Source: Erythroxylum novogranatense (taxonomy: Eukaryota > Streptophyta > Magnoliopsida > Malpighiales > Erythroxylaceae). From it: a DNA stretch of 64,000 bases. Position 1 is the stretch's first letter. Every line of letters begins with the position of its first letter. The stretch lies in NCBI GenBank assembly GCA_029891385.1, contig CM057235.1, forward strand, positions 22,375,120 through 22,439,119, given 5' to 3'. Below the pieces are notes generated by a model. That model ran no database searches. It was not told the DNA's origin and saw only the letters and a list, made by a program, of their open reading frames with translations. A program made the position numbers and the translations under genes. Positions 35,401-46,639 of the stretch are shown one piece after another.

Positions 35401-36052
35401 AAGCTTATATTTTTGAGTTCATAAGAAGATGAGATTGAGTTGAAGAGGGCCTAAAATGGTATAAGGCTATAGTAAATGTGAGATATTGTTAGTGAGTGAG
35501 ATGAATCTGACATCAAAGTAAAGTGATTTATGAAAGATAGGTGCATCAACACCGGACAGATGGAATATAGTGAAACGGACATAAGAATTTAATGTATTCA
35601 CACGGAAAAGAAGTGGATTGTCAAAGGGGAGATGGAGTGTTTTTGTAAGTACCACCTTGGCAAGGTGTGCTCATATTTGGAGAAAGGATAATTTAAGCTA
35701 TATGAATTGGTATGTATGAAAATTATTATGAGTTAGTGTTACTGGTGAAAAATGTTTTAAATTCACACTATGTGATATGTGAATAAGTTCTGAAATAATG
35801 ACATGATCGACAGAGATAGATTGACAGCATACGAAGTAAAAGTTAGTGAGTAATCTGAAATATACCGATGAAATAGTTAAGATAGTGTAATAGCTGAATC
35901 AGTGATTGAAGGACATATTGAGTTATTAACTGTGGTCATTGGAAGGAGCGTATTTGAGTGATGAAGTATATGGGGAATGGAGGAACATATGAGGAATTAT
36001 CACCTCTACCATATTGATCAATCGGCTGAAAATTTCGAGGACAAAATTTATT
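32447..36052 (+). other. Internal region of the LARD-like element, no coding content
   Basis: It starts with the PBS TGGTATCAGAGCCCATAAGC at 32453. The longest frames are under 90 codons and show no Gag, protease, RT or integrase motifs. The region is purine-rich with many GATGA/TGAGA runs. Only the last 40 bases before the polypurine tract resemble a pol tail. It could be an ancient pol decayed beyond recognition or a truly non-coding packaging segment. Confidence 0.75.
32453..32472 (+). other. Primer binding site (initiator Met type)
   Basis: TGGTATCAGAGCCCATAAGC begins six bases after the 5' LTR end. Its first 13 bases match the common plant PBS. Confidence 0.85.
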
Positions 36053-36066
36053 AAGAAGGAGAGAAA
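36053..36066 (+). other. Polypurine tract
   Basis: AAGAAGGAGAGAAA lies directly before the 3' LTR start TGTAACATCC. It is the plus-strand primer site. Confidence 0.8.
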
Positions 36067-39000
36067 TGTAACATCCCGTCCCCATATTAAGGGTTAGGAC
36101 CCAAAATTTTAGTACATGTGAGCTCAAAGAGAAATTAAGACAATGCATTTTCTTGCTCATGCATCATGTTAGTATATATGCACATAAAAATGGAATGTTT
36201 TCGCATAAAAAGCGGCACATGCATTCATTGACAACTTATGGGTATAATTGATTTCAAATGTGATTTTTTTGAAAATGGGGAGTAGAAGGAGTAGAAAGAG
36301 TAATCTAGTATGAGTTGTGATAATGAAAGGTTTAGAAACAAAATTGATAGTGATCTGGGAAATATTCACTGAGTGTGCATTGGTCTGTTAGCCATAACTT
36401 TTTCTCTAGTTATCCAAACAAGATGATTCTTAATTTGGATTAAACTATAAACTTATGGCTACATTTCATATGAACACAATTTCAATTATGTCTCTAAGAA
36501 TCTCAAAAGTTGTCACGAACTTAAGAAATTGGTGTAGCACGTTAGTGTATGAATGGAAAATTCATCTTCGGAGTTTAGGGGCAAATTTGGGATTGATATA
36601 AATAGATTTTAGCTAGGGTGCCTTTTGGAAAGTTGTATATCTTTCCAATGGTATATTATATGAAAAATTTGGACATCGAAGTCAAAAGTTGTAATTCTTA
36701 TAAGTAGATACGTTCTGGACGCAAAAGTGAGACGAAAGAAGTGAGACGATAGAAATGAGACGATGAAAAGTAAGACAAAGTTACTGTTCATCATCTCAGT
36801 TACTATTCATCATCTCAGTACTATTCATCGTCTCAGTTACTATTTATCGTCTTAGTTACTGCTCATCGTCTCAGTACTGTTCATCGTCTTAGTTACTGTT
36901 CATTTCTTCCGTCTTAAAATGACATCCTACCTTCTGTTCTTTTTTTGACCTCACAAATGAAATAATTGGCCTTTGAAGTCTTCATAAGCTTGTAGCTCTT
37001 GAATTCTTCTTTCAAGCCATATAAGTATCTCCTTAATCCGATATCTGTGGGGAAAGTTATGGCAATTTTCCCAACCTTGAATCGTCTGATGATGTCATCT
37101 TCGTCTCAAAATGACGTCATATCGTCTGCTTTCTTTTTGACCCCCCAGATGAACAAATTGGCCTTTGAGGTCTTCATAAGAGTTATAGCTCTTGAATTCT
37201 TCTTTCACACTATAGAAAGAACCCCTTAATCCGATATCTGTAGAGAAATTTATGGCTATTTCCCCGAAACAGGTTCAGTATGATTGAGTTCATCAACATG
37301 GTTGCTTCTTTTGACTATAACTTCTTCTCTAGACCTCCAAATGACTTAATTCTTGAACCATTGGATTAGTAAGACTTCTCTATACATCTCCACCAAGAAT
37401 CATGGCTATCTAAAATGAAGGGGGATATATTGAATGAAAAGATTGGGACGGGTACAGTGAGTGTGTTTTTAAAGGATATGAACTGGTGTTATTTCATTGA
37501 ACAAACTTCGGTATTTTGATGATTTCTGGAGCTATACTGATCCAAATGAGATGATTTCTGATTTGTGATAAACTAGAGACATGGAGCTACAAATGGTATG
37601 AAGAAATTGTAATCTAATTCAGTCGTTTAAATTTCAGATGGAAGTTGTATATAGTATACTGTTATGGACAAGAGCAGTCCAAACATATTTGAAGTATATC
37701 TTTTGAAACACTAAACCGAATCAAATGAGTTTGGAGGCATTAGAAACTTAAGACAGTGAGGGACATTTTTCTTAAAGAAAGTGTTATGTTTGAATGTTCA
37801 AGGTTATTTTTGGCAAGGCACTTAAGTTTTAAAGAGCATAAGCTTATAGGGAAGGATAAAATAGACTTTTTGGACTCATTAATGACAAAATTGGAAAAAA
37901 GAAGTATTGTCTAGCTTATAAATAAAGGGGAGAACGAAAATGGACAAGAAAAGAGAGAAATATCATGAAGAAGAAAGAGAAATACGAAGAGAAGAAGAAT
38001 GAAAGAGAGAGAAAGAAGAGAGAACAAGCTAGGGTTTTAATTTCCTTAGCCTTCAAGAGAGATTTTAAAGTTGTTCAAGAAGAGAAAATGTAAGCGGAAG
38101 AAAAGAGCTTCCATTTGAGCTAAAGATCTCTTTTTGGTGAAGAATTAAGGTAAGATCTTTTTGACTCTTTTGGATTTTTGGAAGGATTCTAGCTTATGAA
38201 GTTTAGAAATTGGTTGAGTTTAAATGTTCTAGAATCAATTTTGGAGATTTTGCATTGTGGGATTTGTAAGTGGATTTCTATTGAATGAGATTTGGTTTGT
38301 TTTAGGAAACCAAGAGAATCCTACCCAAGAACAAGGGGAAATACAATTTTGACTCGAAGTTTTGCAAGCCAACTAGGTGGGTAATATATTTATGGTTTTT
38401 GTGTAAATGGGCAATATGCCTAAATGTGTACATATGTTTAAATTGCTAAGCTATGAATGGGTATTTGATATTATGAGATCATGTGAGGTTAGAAAAGAGA
38501 TGATGAAAAATTGAGTTATGATATAGAGTAACCAAGTGTTCTTGAAGTGTAGCTTATGAATAAGCTAGACATATAAAAAAGGGTAAAGATTGAAAGGAGC
38601 ATTCAGATTGATCATGTACAAATGAAGTGTAAGTCTAAGTTCAATGAGACATGTATGAATTTTGAAATGGGAATGAGCATAATATGTGTTCTAAAACATA
38701 CCCGGGATTGTCATTAAGCATGCATTGTACATAGTCCATTTATTATCTGTGTGTACTTATTGATGAGTGTGAAATGAGTGTTTTGCATATATAGGCTGTG
38801 TAGGTCGAGTGTCCACATTCTAACGTTCCAGAATTGGGAAGCAAATGCTATTTTGGAGCGTACTGTGAGTAGACCTAGATGGTCTTACTTTATTGTTTGT
38901 TTTGTTTATGTTATAAATTGAGTGATTATGACTAATTATGAATGTGTCTTGATTGTTGAAATTCAGACAATGAAGGTCCGATGAAGGTGCTATATGAATG

Positions 39001-39949
39001 AGATATTGAAGTGTTAATTGTATGTGAATGTGATAGTTAAATGTGCATTTGTATTTGGATATGAATGAAATTGTGGAATTCTCCACTTCAATGTGGAATG
39101 CCGGACTAAGGTCCAATGATATGAGAAAGTGATTGAATGGGATATGCAAGTGTGAGTGATGCATTCCATTGCATGAATGCATGCAACATAATGGCAGTTG
39201 TGACTAGAGTAGCCACTGATCAGAGCTTCAAGCTCAACGTGTGAAAAGAGGCTCGAGCTCAAAAGTGATTCAGAGCCTCAGGCTCAACGTTTAATGAGCC
39301 CTATATGGGACAGTTATCAATGAGCCCGGTATCCAATGGATACGGGACAGCTTAGGCACTTGGTCATAACATAGTAACAAATGGAAAGTGAGTCTCATGT
39401 GCACTGCATATGCATGATATAAATGATTAAATTATATTGAATGTGAAATGAAAATGATGTGAATATGATTTGTGTGTATATGATGAGTGAGTCATCGATG
39501 ATGGTCACTTACTGAGTTCGCAAAACTCACCCAAAATTTGTAAATATTTTTCAGGATTCAGAAGAATACCCCGTTAGGCCAATGGGAGTATACCTACAAC
39601 ATTCAAGTAAAGGATAGAGGTCGGGATCAGTTCGCGTCTGCATTGCATGTCTTTATTTTTGTGTTAAATTGTATATTCCGCAACTTCCGTATAAATTGTA
39701 TTTTGAAATGACTCAAGTGTTTGTATTTGTGAAAGGGCCAAATGGCCATATGGAAATTTTGTAAATGGCATTACATGATGGGAAAGGGCTTATGCCCTAT
39801 TTGATTATTGACTTCCGCATGTGTGTTTGTGAAAAAAAAAAAAACAAATTTTGATTGATTGAGTGCTTTAACACACTACCCTCGGGGGCCTCGGACTCAG
39901 ATATCACCATCAATGTCAGGTTCAGGTCTTACGGGAGTGGGGTGCTACA
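36067..39949 (+). repeat. 3' LTR (3,883 bp)
   Basis: It is near-identical to the 5' LTR across its full length and ends GGGGTGCTACA, followed by the ACAAA duplication. It repeats the TATA-like segment, the leader and the antisense 120-codon frame found in the 5' LTR. Differences are mostly transitions plus a changed copy number in the motif array. Confidence 0.92.
36727..36915. repeat. Hairpin-forming motif array in the 3' LTR (expanded)
   Basis: This has the same build as 29241-29410 but with more TACT(G/A)TTCATC-type units (about eight against six). The purine half is AGTGAGACGAAAGAAG and onward. The copy-number difference arose after insertion or during reverse transcription. Confidence 0.8.
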
Positions 39950-40389
39950 ACAAACCTGCCATTCTCTTTCTTCCATCCTCCTTCCTACTCCTCCTGTCTA
40001 GGGGTAGTAATGTCTTTTCCCGCACAAGCCCTTTTCCTGCCCTTTTCTCTTTACCATGTCTAAACCAACACTTCCTGCTTCATCTCTTGCATTACTGCTA
40101 CCTTACCTAAAGTAGTCTTCTTCCTTACAACAAGTGACCTCACACCTCCCAACCTTTATGAATTTCCTCCTTTACATTGTGCATCTCTCCATCCTCCTTT
40201 TTTGAATCTCCCCCTACTCCGTCACAAGCTATCATAAACCTAAACATTTCTAACATCCATTCCCTTTCATCTTCCTCCTCCTCTATCAGGTCCCCTACAA
40301 TACCATTCCCTCTTTTCTCCCAACATTTAAAGGCAAGCACCCTCCCCCCCAGATTCACACCCAAACTTTACCAAACCAGTCATAACAAC

Positions 40390-41400
40390 TAAAGTAGTCT
40401 AGAATTTTGTGCAAACTAAGAAAACTTGGAAACATGTGGTAGGGGAGAGCTCTAAATCTTCTCTTTTCTACGATCCCTCGATGGAAGTTGATGAAAAATT
40501 AATAGTGGCCCCAAGTCTTGACATCTTATAGGAAGGTGCAAAAACTTAGGAAGTAGCAATCATAGGCTTCTTCATGGATAAACGTCCACCTTTTCTTGTT
40601 ATACAAGCATGGGTTCAAGAAACTGGAAAGGAAGACGCATAAAAGAGGTAATGTTAACAAAAAAATGGCAACATTATTTTTACCTTTAGTGTAAAATTAG
40701 AGGCTTAAAAAGTGATAGAAGAAGGACCATGGCACATCTTACAGCATCCAATATTCCTCCAGAATTGGCAACCTGGTATGGAATTAGAAAAAAATTAGAG
40801 TAAAGAATATACCACTATGGGTAAACATCCACAATATTCCACTGTAATATTGGACCACCAAATGCCTAAGCTTGTTTAATAAGCTACTTGGGAAAACCAA
40901 TATGCATGGATGAGAATACAACATTGAGAAAACATATTGGCTATGCTAGATTATGTGTAAGTATGGATATTTTGAAGGAGATGAAAGATTATATTCCCAT
41001 TCTAAGGTTGACAGATGAAAATTCCCTCAAGGAGGATAAAGTTATGGTAACTTACCATTGAAAACCATCCCCATAAGTTCAAGGTAAAACATGAAAGCCA
41101 ACAAGGAAAGTTTTTGTTAAGGGAGATTATAGAGAATTAATGGGGCTTAATGAGAATAAGACAGAAGGGAAACCCAAAAATTGATGAACATGAACTTGAA
41201 ATGTATGGAAGGATACCAAAGGATCAGGGATTGGTTATTCAAGTTGATAAAAGTCTGTCCTATGAGGCAAAGGGAGACCAAACTAAATACATTTTAGAGG
41301 ATCAACAACAAAAACTGATGGTAATAGGAAATATGGCAGCATAACACAAAACTGAGGTAATGGAAGAACATGATAATTGTAATACAGATAAAGGAGAATT
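40390..41400 (+). pseudogene. LINE ORF1-like region (DUF4283 type)
   Basis: Broken frames give KTWKHVVGES near 40420, IIGFFMDKRPPFLVIQAW near 40560-40610, then VIEEGPWHI (about 40715), IFLQNWQPGMELEKN and YSTVILDHQMPKL. This is the pattern of the DUF4283 RNA-binding N-terminus of plant L1 ORF1 proteins. Several in-frame stops occur. No CCHC knuckle was recognised. Confidence 0.65.
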
Positions 41401-41584
41401 GTAGAAGGGAGAGCCTCAAGGAGTTCAACAATAGGCAGCCACCCATTTTCCACAACAACCAAAAGTCATTCATCAGGGGGAAAATCAGGAGGACAAGCTT
41501 GAACATGTACAAACTAGAAAGAGCAATCAAAGTTGTAGGAAAGGATCAACAGGTAAAATCAATATTACATGAGCTTTCTAGTTA

Positions 41585-42480
41585 AAATTTTAGAGGAATA
41601 AACAACCCTTCGAAGCTCAATGCCTTGAAGGAGTTTTCAGATATGAGAAGCCTAAATTATTTTATCTTTTAGAAACAAAAATCAAACTCGTAAATTTGAA
41701 AAAATTACGTTTTTTTGGAAGTCAATGGTAGACAAAATCTAATCACCAGTACCAAGAATCATCATAGTCTACGATGAGGACCTTATAAAGGTGGAGTTTT
41801 TGGAAGCAACTGGGCAATTCATACATACGGAAATGACATTCAAAATGGAGCACACTTTAGTGTTGGCTACCTTCGTCTATGGTCATAATACTACGTTCAA
41901 AGAATGGAACTATGGAATTAAAAAAAGAAGACTAAAAGGATCAGCTAGTGCCCCATGGATTATAATTGACGATTTCAATTCCACTATTTGTCAATCGGAA
42001 GTGGAAAGGAATTGTAATTTGCTCAATTACAATACATATTTGTTTGATTGCACCAAAGATGTAGAAATTTCTGACTTAAAATTTGAGAGATATAGATTTG
42101 CTTGGACTAACAAGTAGAGCTCTAATTGGCTCATCAAAAAGAAATTAGATAGGGCTTGGTAAATGTGGAGTGGTTAATAAACTTTCCAAACAGTAAAGTC
42201 ATGGTTTTAGGCCCAGTGTTTTCGAACCATACCTCAATCAAGGTGGACAACCTCTTCAAAAAGGTTTATTTAAAACAACCTTTCATGTTTAATAATTTCT
42301 TGGCCAAAGTGGAAGGATTCCAAGAAGCTATTATCAAGGGATTAGAGTTTGAAGTCACCGGTACTAAACAGTTTATTTGTTTGCAAAAACTAAAGGCTAT
42401 AAAGCAAGAATTGAAGAGATTAAATGGAAGTAGGGGTCTGAGCACAGACCAAGGGATAGAAGCTGCTAGACTTTGACTAT
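41585..42480 (+). pseudogene. LINE endonuclease (EEP family)
   Basis: The start reads ILRGINNPSKLNALKEF and LFYLLETKIK, corresponding to the N-RG-L and ETK metal-binding block of L1 endonucleases. It is followed by LVLATFVYGHN, PWIIIDDFNSTI (family form G-D-F-N) and RYRFAWTNK. The endonuclease nicks the target for target-primed reverse transcription. The sequence is split into at least three frames. Confidence 0.75.
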
Positions 42481-42589
42481 CACTCATATAGAAATCATTG
42501 GCTAACAATCCTATAGATGAGTCTATTGCAAAGGAGGAGAAGGAGGCCTTGAAGCTCTACATGCAAGCAGTAGACAACCACTACTCATT

Positions 42590-43735
42590 ACTAAGATAGC
42601 AGTATAGAATTATCTGGATTAAGGATGGAGACAGATGTACAAGGTTTTTCATTAATACTATTAAGGCAAGGAGGAAATACTTCGATTAAAATGGAATCAA
42701 GGGAGATCTTGCTTGAGCAAACTGAAATTGTTTAAGATTCGTTGACACATTTCCAAGAGCTCTTAGGATCTGAGGGAAATGCTAGCACTTGCAGTACAAA
42801 TTTTAGGGCGTTTATTTTTGCTAAAATTCCTAAAGATCAACCGGAATCAAGCAGGTCACATATCAATAGATAGGAGCAATGGTGATTAAAATGACTGGCT
42901 TGAAGGCTTTAGGACCAGATGGTTTGAATGGTTTCTTCTATAAGAAAACTTGGGATACAACAGGGAAAATTATGAAAGAAGTAGTGCATAAATTCTTTAA
43001 AAATGGAGTAATTCTTAAGATCAATAAGACTTCCAAGTGTTTGATTCCAAAAACTTATAACACTTCTAGATAGAGCAATTTTATGCCAATTTCATGCACT
43101 AACTTCAGTTACAAGATTATTGTTAAAATTATGTCCAATAAATTGAAATATATGCTACACTACATCATTAGTGAGAACCAAGGAGCATTCTTAATCAGGC
43201 ATAATATCGGAGATAACATCTTAATATTGCAGGAACTTTTGAAAGGGTACACAAGAGGAAAATCCCCTTAAAACTGCACTTTAAAAATGGATCTCCATAA
43301 AGCTTTTGATAGCGTCAGTTGGGGTTTTCTACTGCAGACTATGGGAGTTATAAGTTTCCCCCAGATTTTTATTAATTGGATTAAAGAGTGCATATCTATG
43401 ATTTCTTTTGGGATTATGATCAATGGGTGTCCCACTAAGACGTTTAAAGGAAAAAGGGAATATAGGTAAGGGGATCCTCTTTCCTCTTACCTATTTACCT
43501 TTATGCCGAAATACAAGATCTCTTCAAATCCAGATTTCAAGTTCCATACCAAGTGTAAATTGCTTTCACTAACCAGTTTATGTTTTGTGGATGATCTAAT
43601 CCTTTTTAGTAAGGTTAATATCCCCTCAATTACATTACTAATGAATACCTTACAAAGATTTAAGGAGATGTTGGGATTGAGCATCAATTTTCAAAAAAGT
43701 TTTTCATCCTATCGAAGAGTGTTGTACATTTAGCT
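42590..43735 (+). pseudogene. LINE reverse transcriptase
   Basis: In order it shows KALGPDGLNGFFYKKTWD (about 42905), SKCLIPK, FMPISCTN-YKIIVKIMSNKLK (43083 on), ISENQGAFL, DLHKAFDSVSWGFL (palm motif A, about 43290), GDPLSSYLF (about 43470) and FVDDLILFS (palm motif C, about 43585). These are classic L1 RT motifs. Stops and frame changes occur between nearly every block, so it is inactive. Confidence 0.85.
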
Positions 43736-44640
43736 AATGGCATATCCCTTGTCATTGGAATGGGAAATCAGGATCCTCCTATCGCCTATTTGGGCATTCC
43801 TATCTCTTCAAGATGACTACGATTTAGAGAATGTCTATCCCATATTGAAAAGATACAAAGGAAATTAGATTCATGGACAAACAAAACGTTATCTTATGGT
43901 GGCAAACTTTAGCTTTTGAAGTATGTTATTATGTCTATGAATACATATTGGTGTTCTCACATTTTCCTCTCTAAAGGGTTGGTCAAAACTATGGAAAAAA
44001 TGATGAAACAACTCCTATAGAGCAAGGGGAAAGGAGAAAAAGGAATAGCTAAAGTCAGTTGCACTCAAATATGTCAACCAAAAGCAACTGGAGGATTGGG
44101 ATGGGAGTCAATTGGCAGAAGTAACAAATGCTTATTGCTGAAAAGGTTGTGGAGAATTTTAATTGAAAAGGAATCATTATAGATTAAATGGATGCATAAC
44201 TATATCTTAAGGGGTGGTAGTCTATGGGCAATTAGACTTAAAAATAGTTTCTTATGGTTCTTTAATCAAATACTTAGACTGAGGGAGGAAGTTCAGCACC
44301 AAATCACTTGCAGGATAGGGGCAAGGGATCGAATTTCATTATGGTATAACAATTGGACACGTTAAGGAGCACTAATTCACCATTCGATAGCTAGGGATAT
44401 TATGGATATATTAAAAAAAACTAAAATCCAAGAATTAATTGCAGGTGGCAACAGGGATCTTTCCCAAAAGGAGATTAGATCACTTTCGATACCATAGTAT
44501 TGACACAATGAAAGCGAAGATATATATCTATGTAATGGCCTAGCTATATCGGACATAACAAATAGGAAAACAAAACAAATAAAGTATTGGACAAACCCAA
44601 GAATTGGATGGTGTAAGTTGATATGGAGTAACATCATCAA
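43736..44640 (+). pseudogene. LINE RT thumb and C-terminal region
   Basis: Fragments such as GGKL, LLKYVIMSMNTYWCS, GGLGWESI and RIGARDRISLWYNNW match the usual stretch between RT and the zf-RVT domain of plant L1 elements. Several stop codons are present. Confidence 0.65.
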
Positions 44641-45034
44641 GCCAAATGCCAGCTTCCTGAGCTAGTTAGCCATGAAGGACATACTAAGCATTATGACAAG
44701 ATTAAAATTCCTCTCCTCCTCTAAAGGATATATCCTTTGTAACCTAAAGGAAGAGGACAGAGACCATTTATTCTTCAAATGCGAGTTTTCTAATAGAATA
44801 TGGCAACAAATTTCCTCTCTATGCACACTTAATTGCTATCAAAGCAATTTAAATGACATTATACAAGAGATACTACTGAACCATGCATCCAAACATAACA
44901 AGGATGTTTACATGGTGGCCATTACAACATGTATACAGGAGATTTGGAGGGAGAGGAATAACAAAAGATTTGCAAGAAGGGAAAAAGGCTTACATGTTCT
45001 CACAAAAATCATCTTTAATAGTATTAGAGAATAA
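44641..45034 (+). pseudogene. LINE zf-RVT zinc-binding domain
   Basis: A 120-codon frame reads GYILCNLKEEDRDHLFFKCE and SNRIWQQI, with the conserved C..E..H-L-F-F-x-C of the zf-RVT domain, then IQEIWRERNNKRFAR. It is the last domain of L1 ORF2. The frame is open, with the natural end near 45034. Confidence 0.75.
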
Positions 45035-45228
45035 TTGGTCATAAGCCAGATGGAGAAGAAATGCAGTGAGAGACTAGTAATTTCCTAGAGACTCTAATGA
45101 GACTCAAGAATACCTAGTACATCTTTGAACAATATATCTATATGACCAAAATTAGCAAGGTACCACACACATAACTCTTGTGCAGAAAAAGGCTACATCT
45201 TTTAGAGGCTGCCATAAACACATCAAGT

Positions 45229-45249
45229 ATAAAAGGAAAAAAAAAACAA
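45229..45249 (+). other. A-rich tail, probable LINE 3' end
   Basis: An A-rich run interrupted by GG and C begins about 195 bases after the last LINE frame. This is the expected distance for the 3' UTR and poly(A) tail. The exact insertion point is unclear. Confidence 0.45.
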
Positions 45250-46639
45250 AAGAGGAAAAAGGAGCTTATTGCATCAACCACCATCAAGAAACCTTAGAGA
45301 GAGTTCATCGAGAGATTGAGAAAGAGACAAAAGAAGAGAGACGTGGAGAAGAAGCCGACGTGAAGTACTTCCTAGAATTAGAGATTTCCCAACGTTGATG
45401 CCCCCGTCGTCCGTTCAGATCTGATTTTTAGTGTATTTCAATTTTATTTATGTATAGAATTGGGATAGCTGTTGAGATAGGATTTTATGAATGTTAAGGA
45501 ATGTCTAAACTCAACTTCAGATTGTTTTTATCTCTGATTCAATAAAAATAGGATTGTTTATGTTATTTGGATTCATTGTGATTGAATTCTACACTTGCAT
45601 AATTCGATGATAGACTGGGAGGGTGAATCAAATAAAAAATAATTAAATTGGGCAAACGAGAGTTTAGTGATTTAATAAGAATGAAAAATCAATCAAATCG
45701 GTAATTGTATGAAGAGAGATCTCACATAGGTTTCTGGTAGTCTAGTGGAAAACTTTAGATTTAATTAGGATTTGGATAAATTGTGAATTAAGAAATTGTA
45801 ACTTTCCATAATCTGATTAGGGTTTATAATTTAGGGCTATTGCTTATAACTCGAGAGAGAGTATTTAACCTTAGGATCGTCCAGGACTAATAATCCAACA
45901 ATTCATAATTAATTAGATTAGTGTTGAAGATAAGTAAAAATTCCTCTTCTCTTAATTGGTAGTTCCTTAGGTTGATTCTTAATGTGTGTGTTGCAATTTA
46001 CTGATTTTTTAATATTTCGTGATTAATTCCTGAATTGAGTTATTTGATTGAATTGCATCATTGTTTTAGTTTAGTTAAATTTGAATTTTTACGATTAGTT
46101 TTAGCCTTAGATTTTAGAATTAAATTAACCATCCTTGTGGGATCGACACCTTAGGTATTATGCAAACGGCCTTTACACTTACGAACTATCGAAGTTAAAA
46201 TATTAAAACTACACATATCGGAAAATCGCGATCAGGTAGGAAGAACATGCCAAACCCAAGTATGTCTTTAGTTTACAGCTTATTTTCTGGGCTTTAAAAA
46301 AATAATGAATATGTATATTTGTTCATGCTTTTCATTGACTATTGAGGCTTAATCCCAATTGTTTCTTCTTTCTTCAAATATGTTTGTTCATGCTTGTCGT
46401 CCACTGAGGAAGCTTTTGTATCCGCTAAGGAAGCTTTTGTATCGATGTCGATTTAAAAATCTGAATCAAATATGATTTAATCCTTTTATTTATGATTCTT
46501 ATTTTTAAGTTATTCAGTTACAAAATCTAATAAAAAAATTGCAAACTCATGATTCAATTACAATTAGTTTTCGAACAATAGTACAATTTCTTTTCAACAT
46601 CCCCTTGATGATTAAATACATTTTTAGAGTAGTAAGTAG
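45250..46639. other. Repeat-like DNA without recognised gene
   Basis: A purine-rich start (GAGAGTTCATCGAGAGATTG, AAAGAGACAAAAGAAG), a CCATCCTTGTGGGATCGACA phrase near 46130 and a TTACACTTACGAAC phrase resemble the leader/LTR parts of plant retrotransposons. The region at 8166-9720, read on the minus strand, has a similar style. No LTR pair, PBS or coding domain was found. Confidence 0.35.

Larger units (their letters stand above)
28567..39949 (+). mobile_element. Large non-coding LTR retrotransposon (LARD-like), 11.4 kb
   Basis: Two LTRs of 3.88 kb (28567-32446 and 36067-39949) flank a 3.6 kb internal region. The outer flanks are perfect 5 bp duplications ACAAA (28562-28566 and 39950-39954), so both ends are exact. 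A PBS (32453) and a polypurine tract (36053-36066) put it on the plus strand. No gag or pol is recognisable inside, in any frame. Just before the polypurine tract there is AATTTCGAGGACAAAATTTA, like the chromovirus polyprotein tail seen in the Tekay-like copies. It is therefore a non-autonomous derivative, presumably mobilised in trans by a Tekay-like element (inference). Confidence 0.9.
39955..45249 (+). mobile_element. L1-type non-LTR retrotransposon (LINE), decayed
   Basis: The plus-strand order is C/T-rich leader, ORF1-like region, apurinic endonuclease, L1-type reverse transcriptase, zf-RVT zinc-binding domain, A-rich tail. This is the standard plant L1 layout. Every part has stops and frameshifts. 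The 5' leader is continued at 28375-28566 beyond the inserted LTR element. No clear target-site duplication of the LINE itself could be paired. Confidence 0.85.

Noticed and set aside
40177..40392. Ser/Pro-rich frame in the LINE leader
   Set aside because: It comes from the C/T-rich leader. ORF1-like similarity begins only after about 40390 and in a different context.
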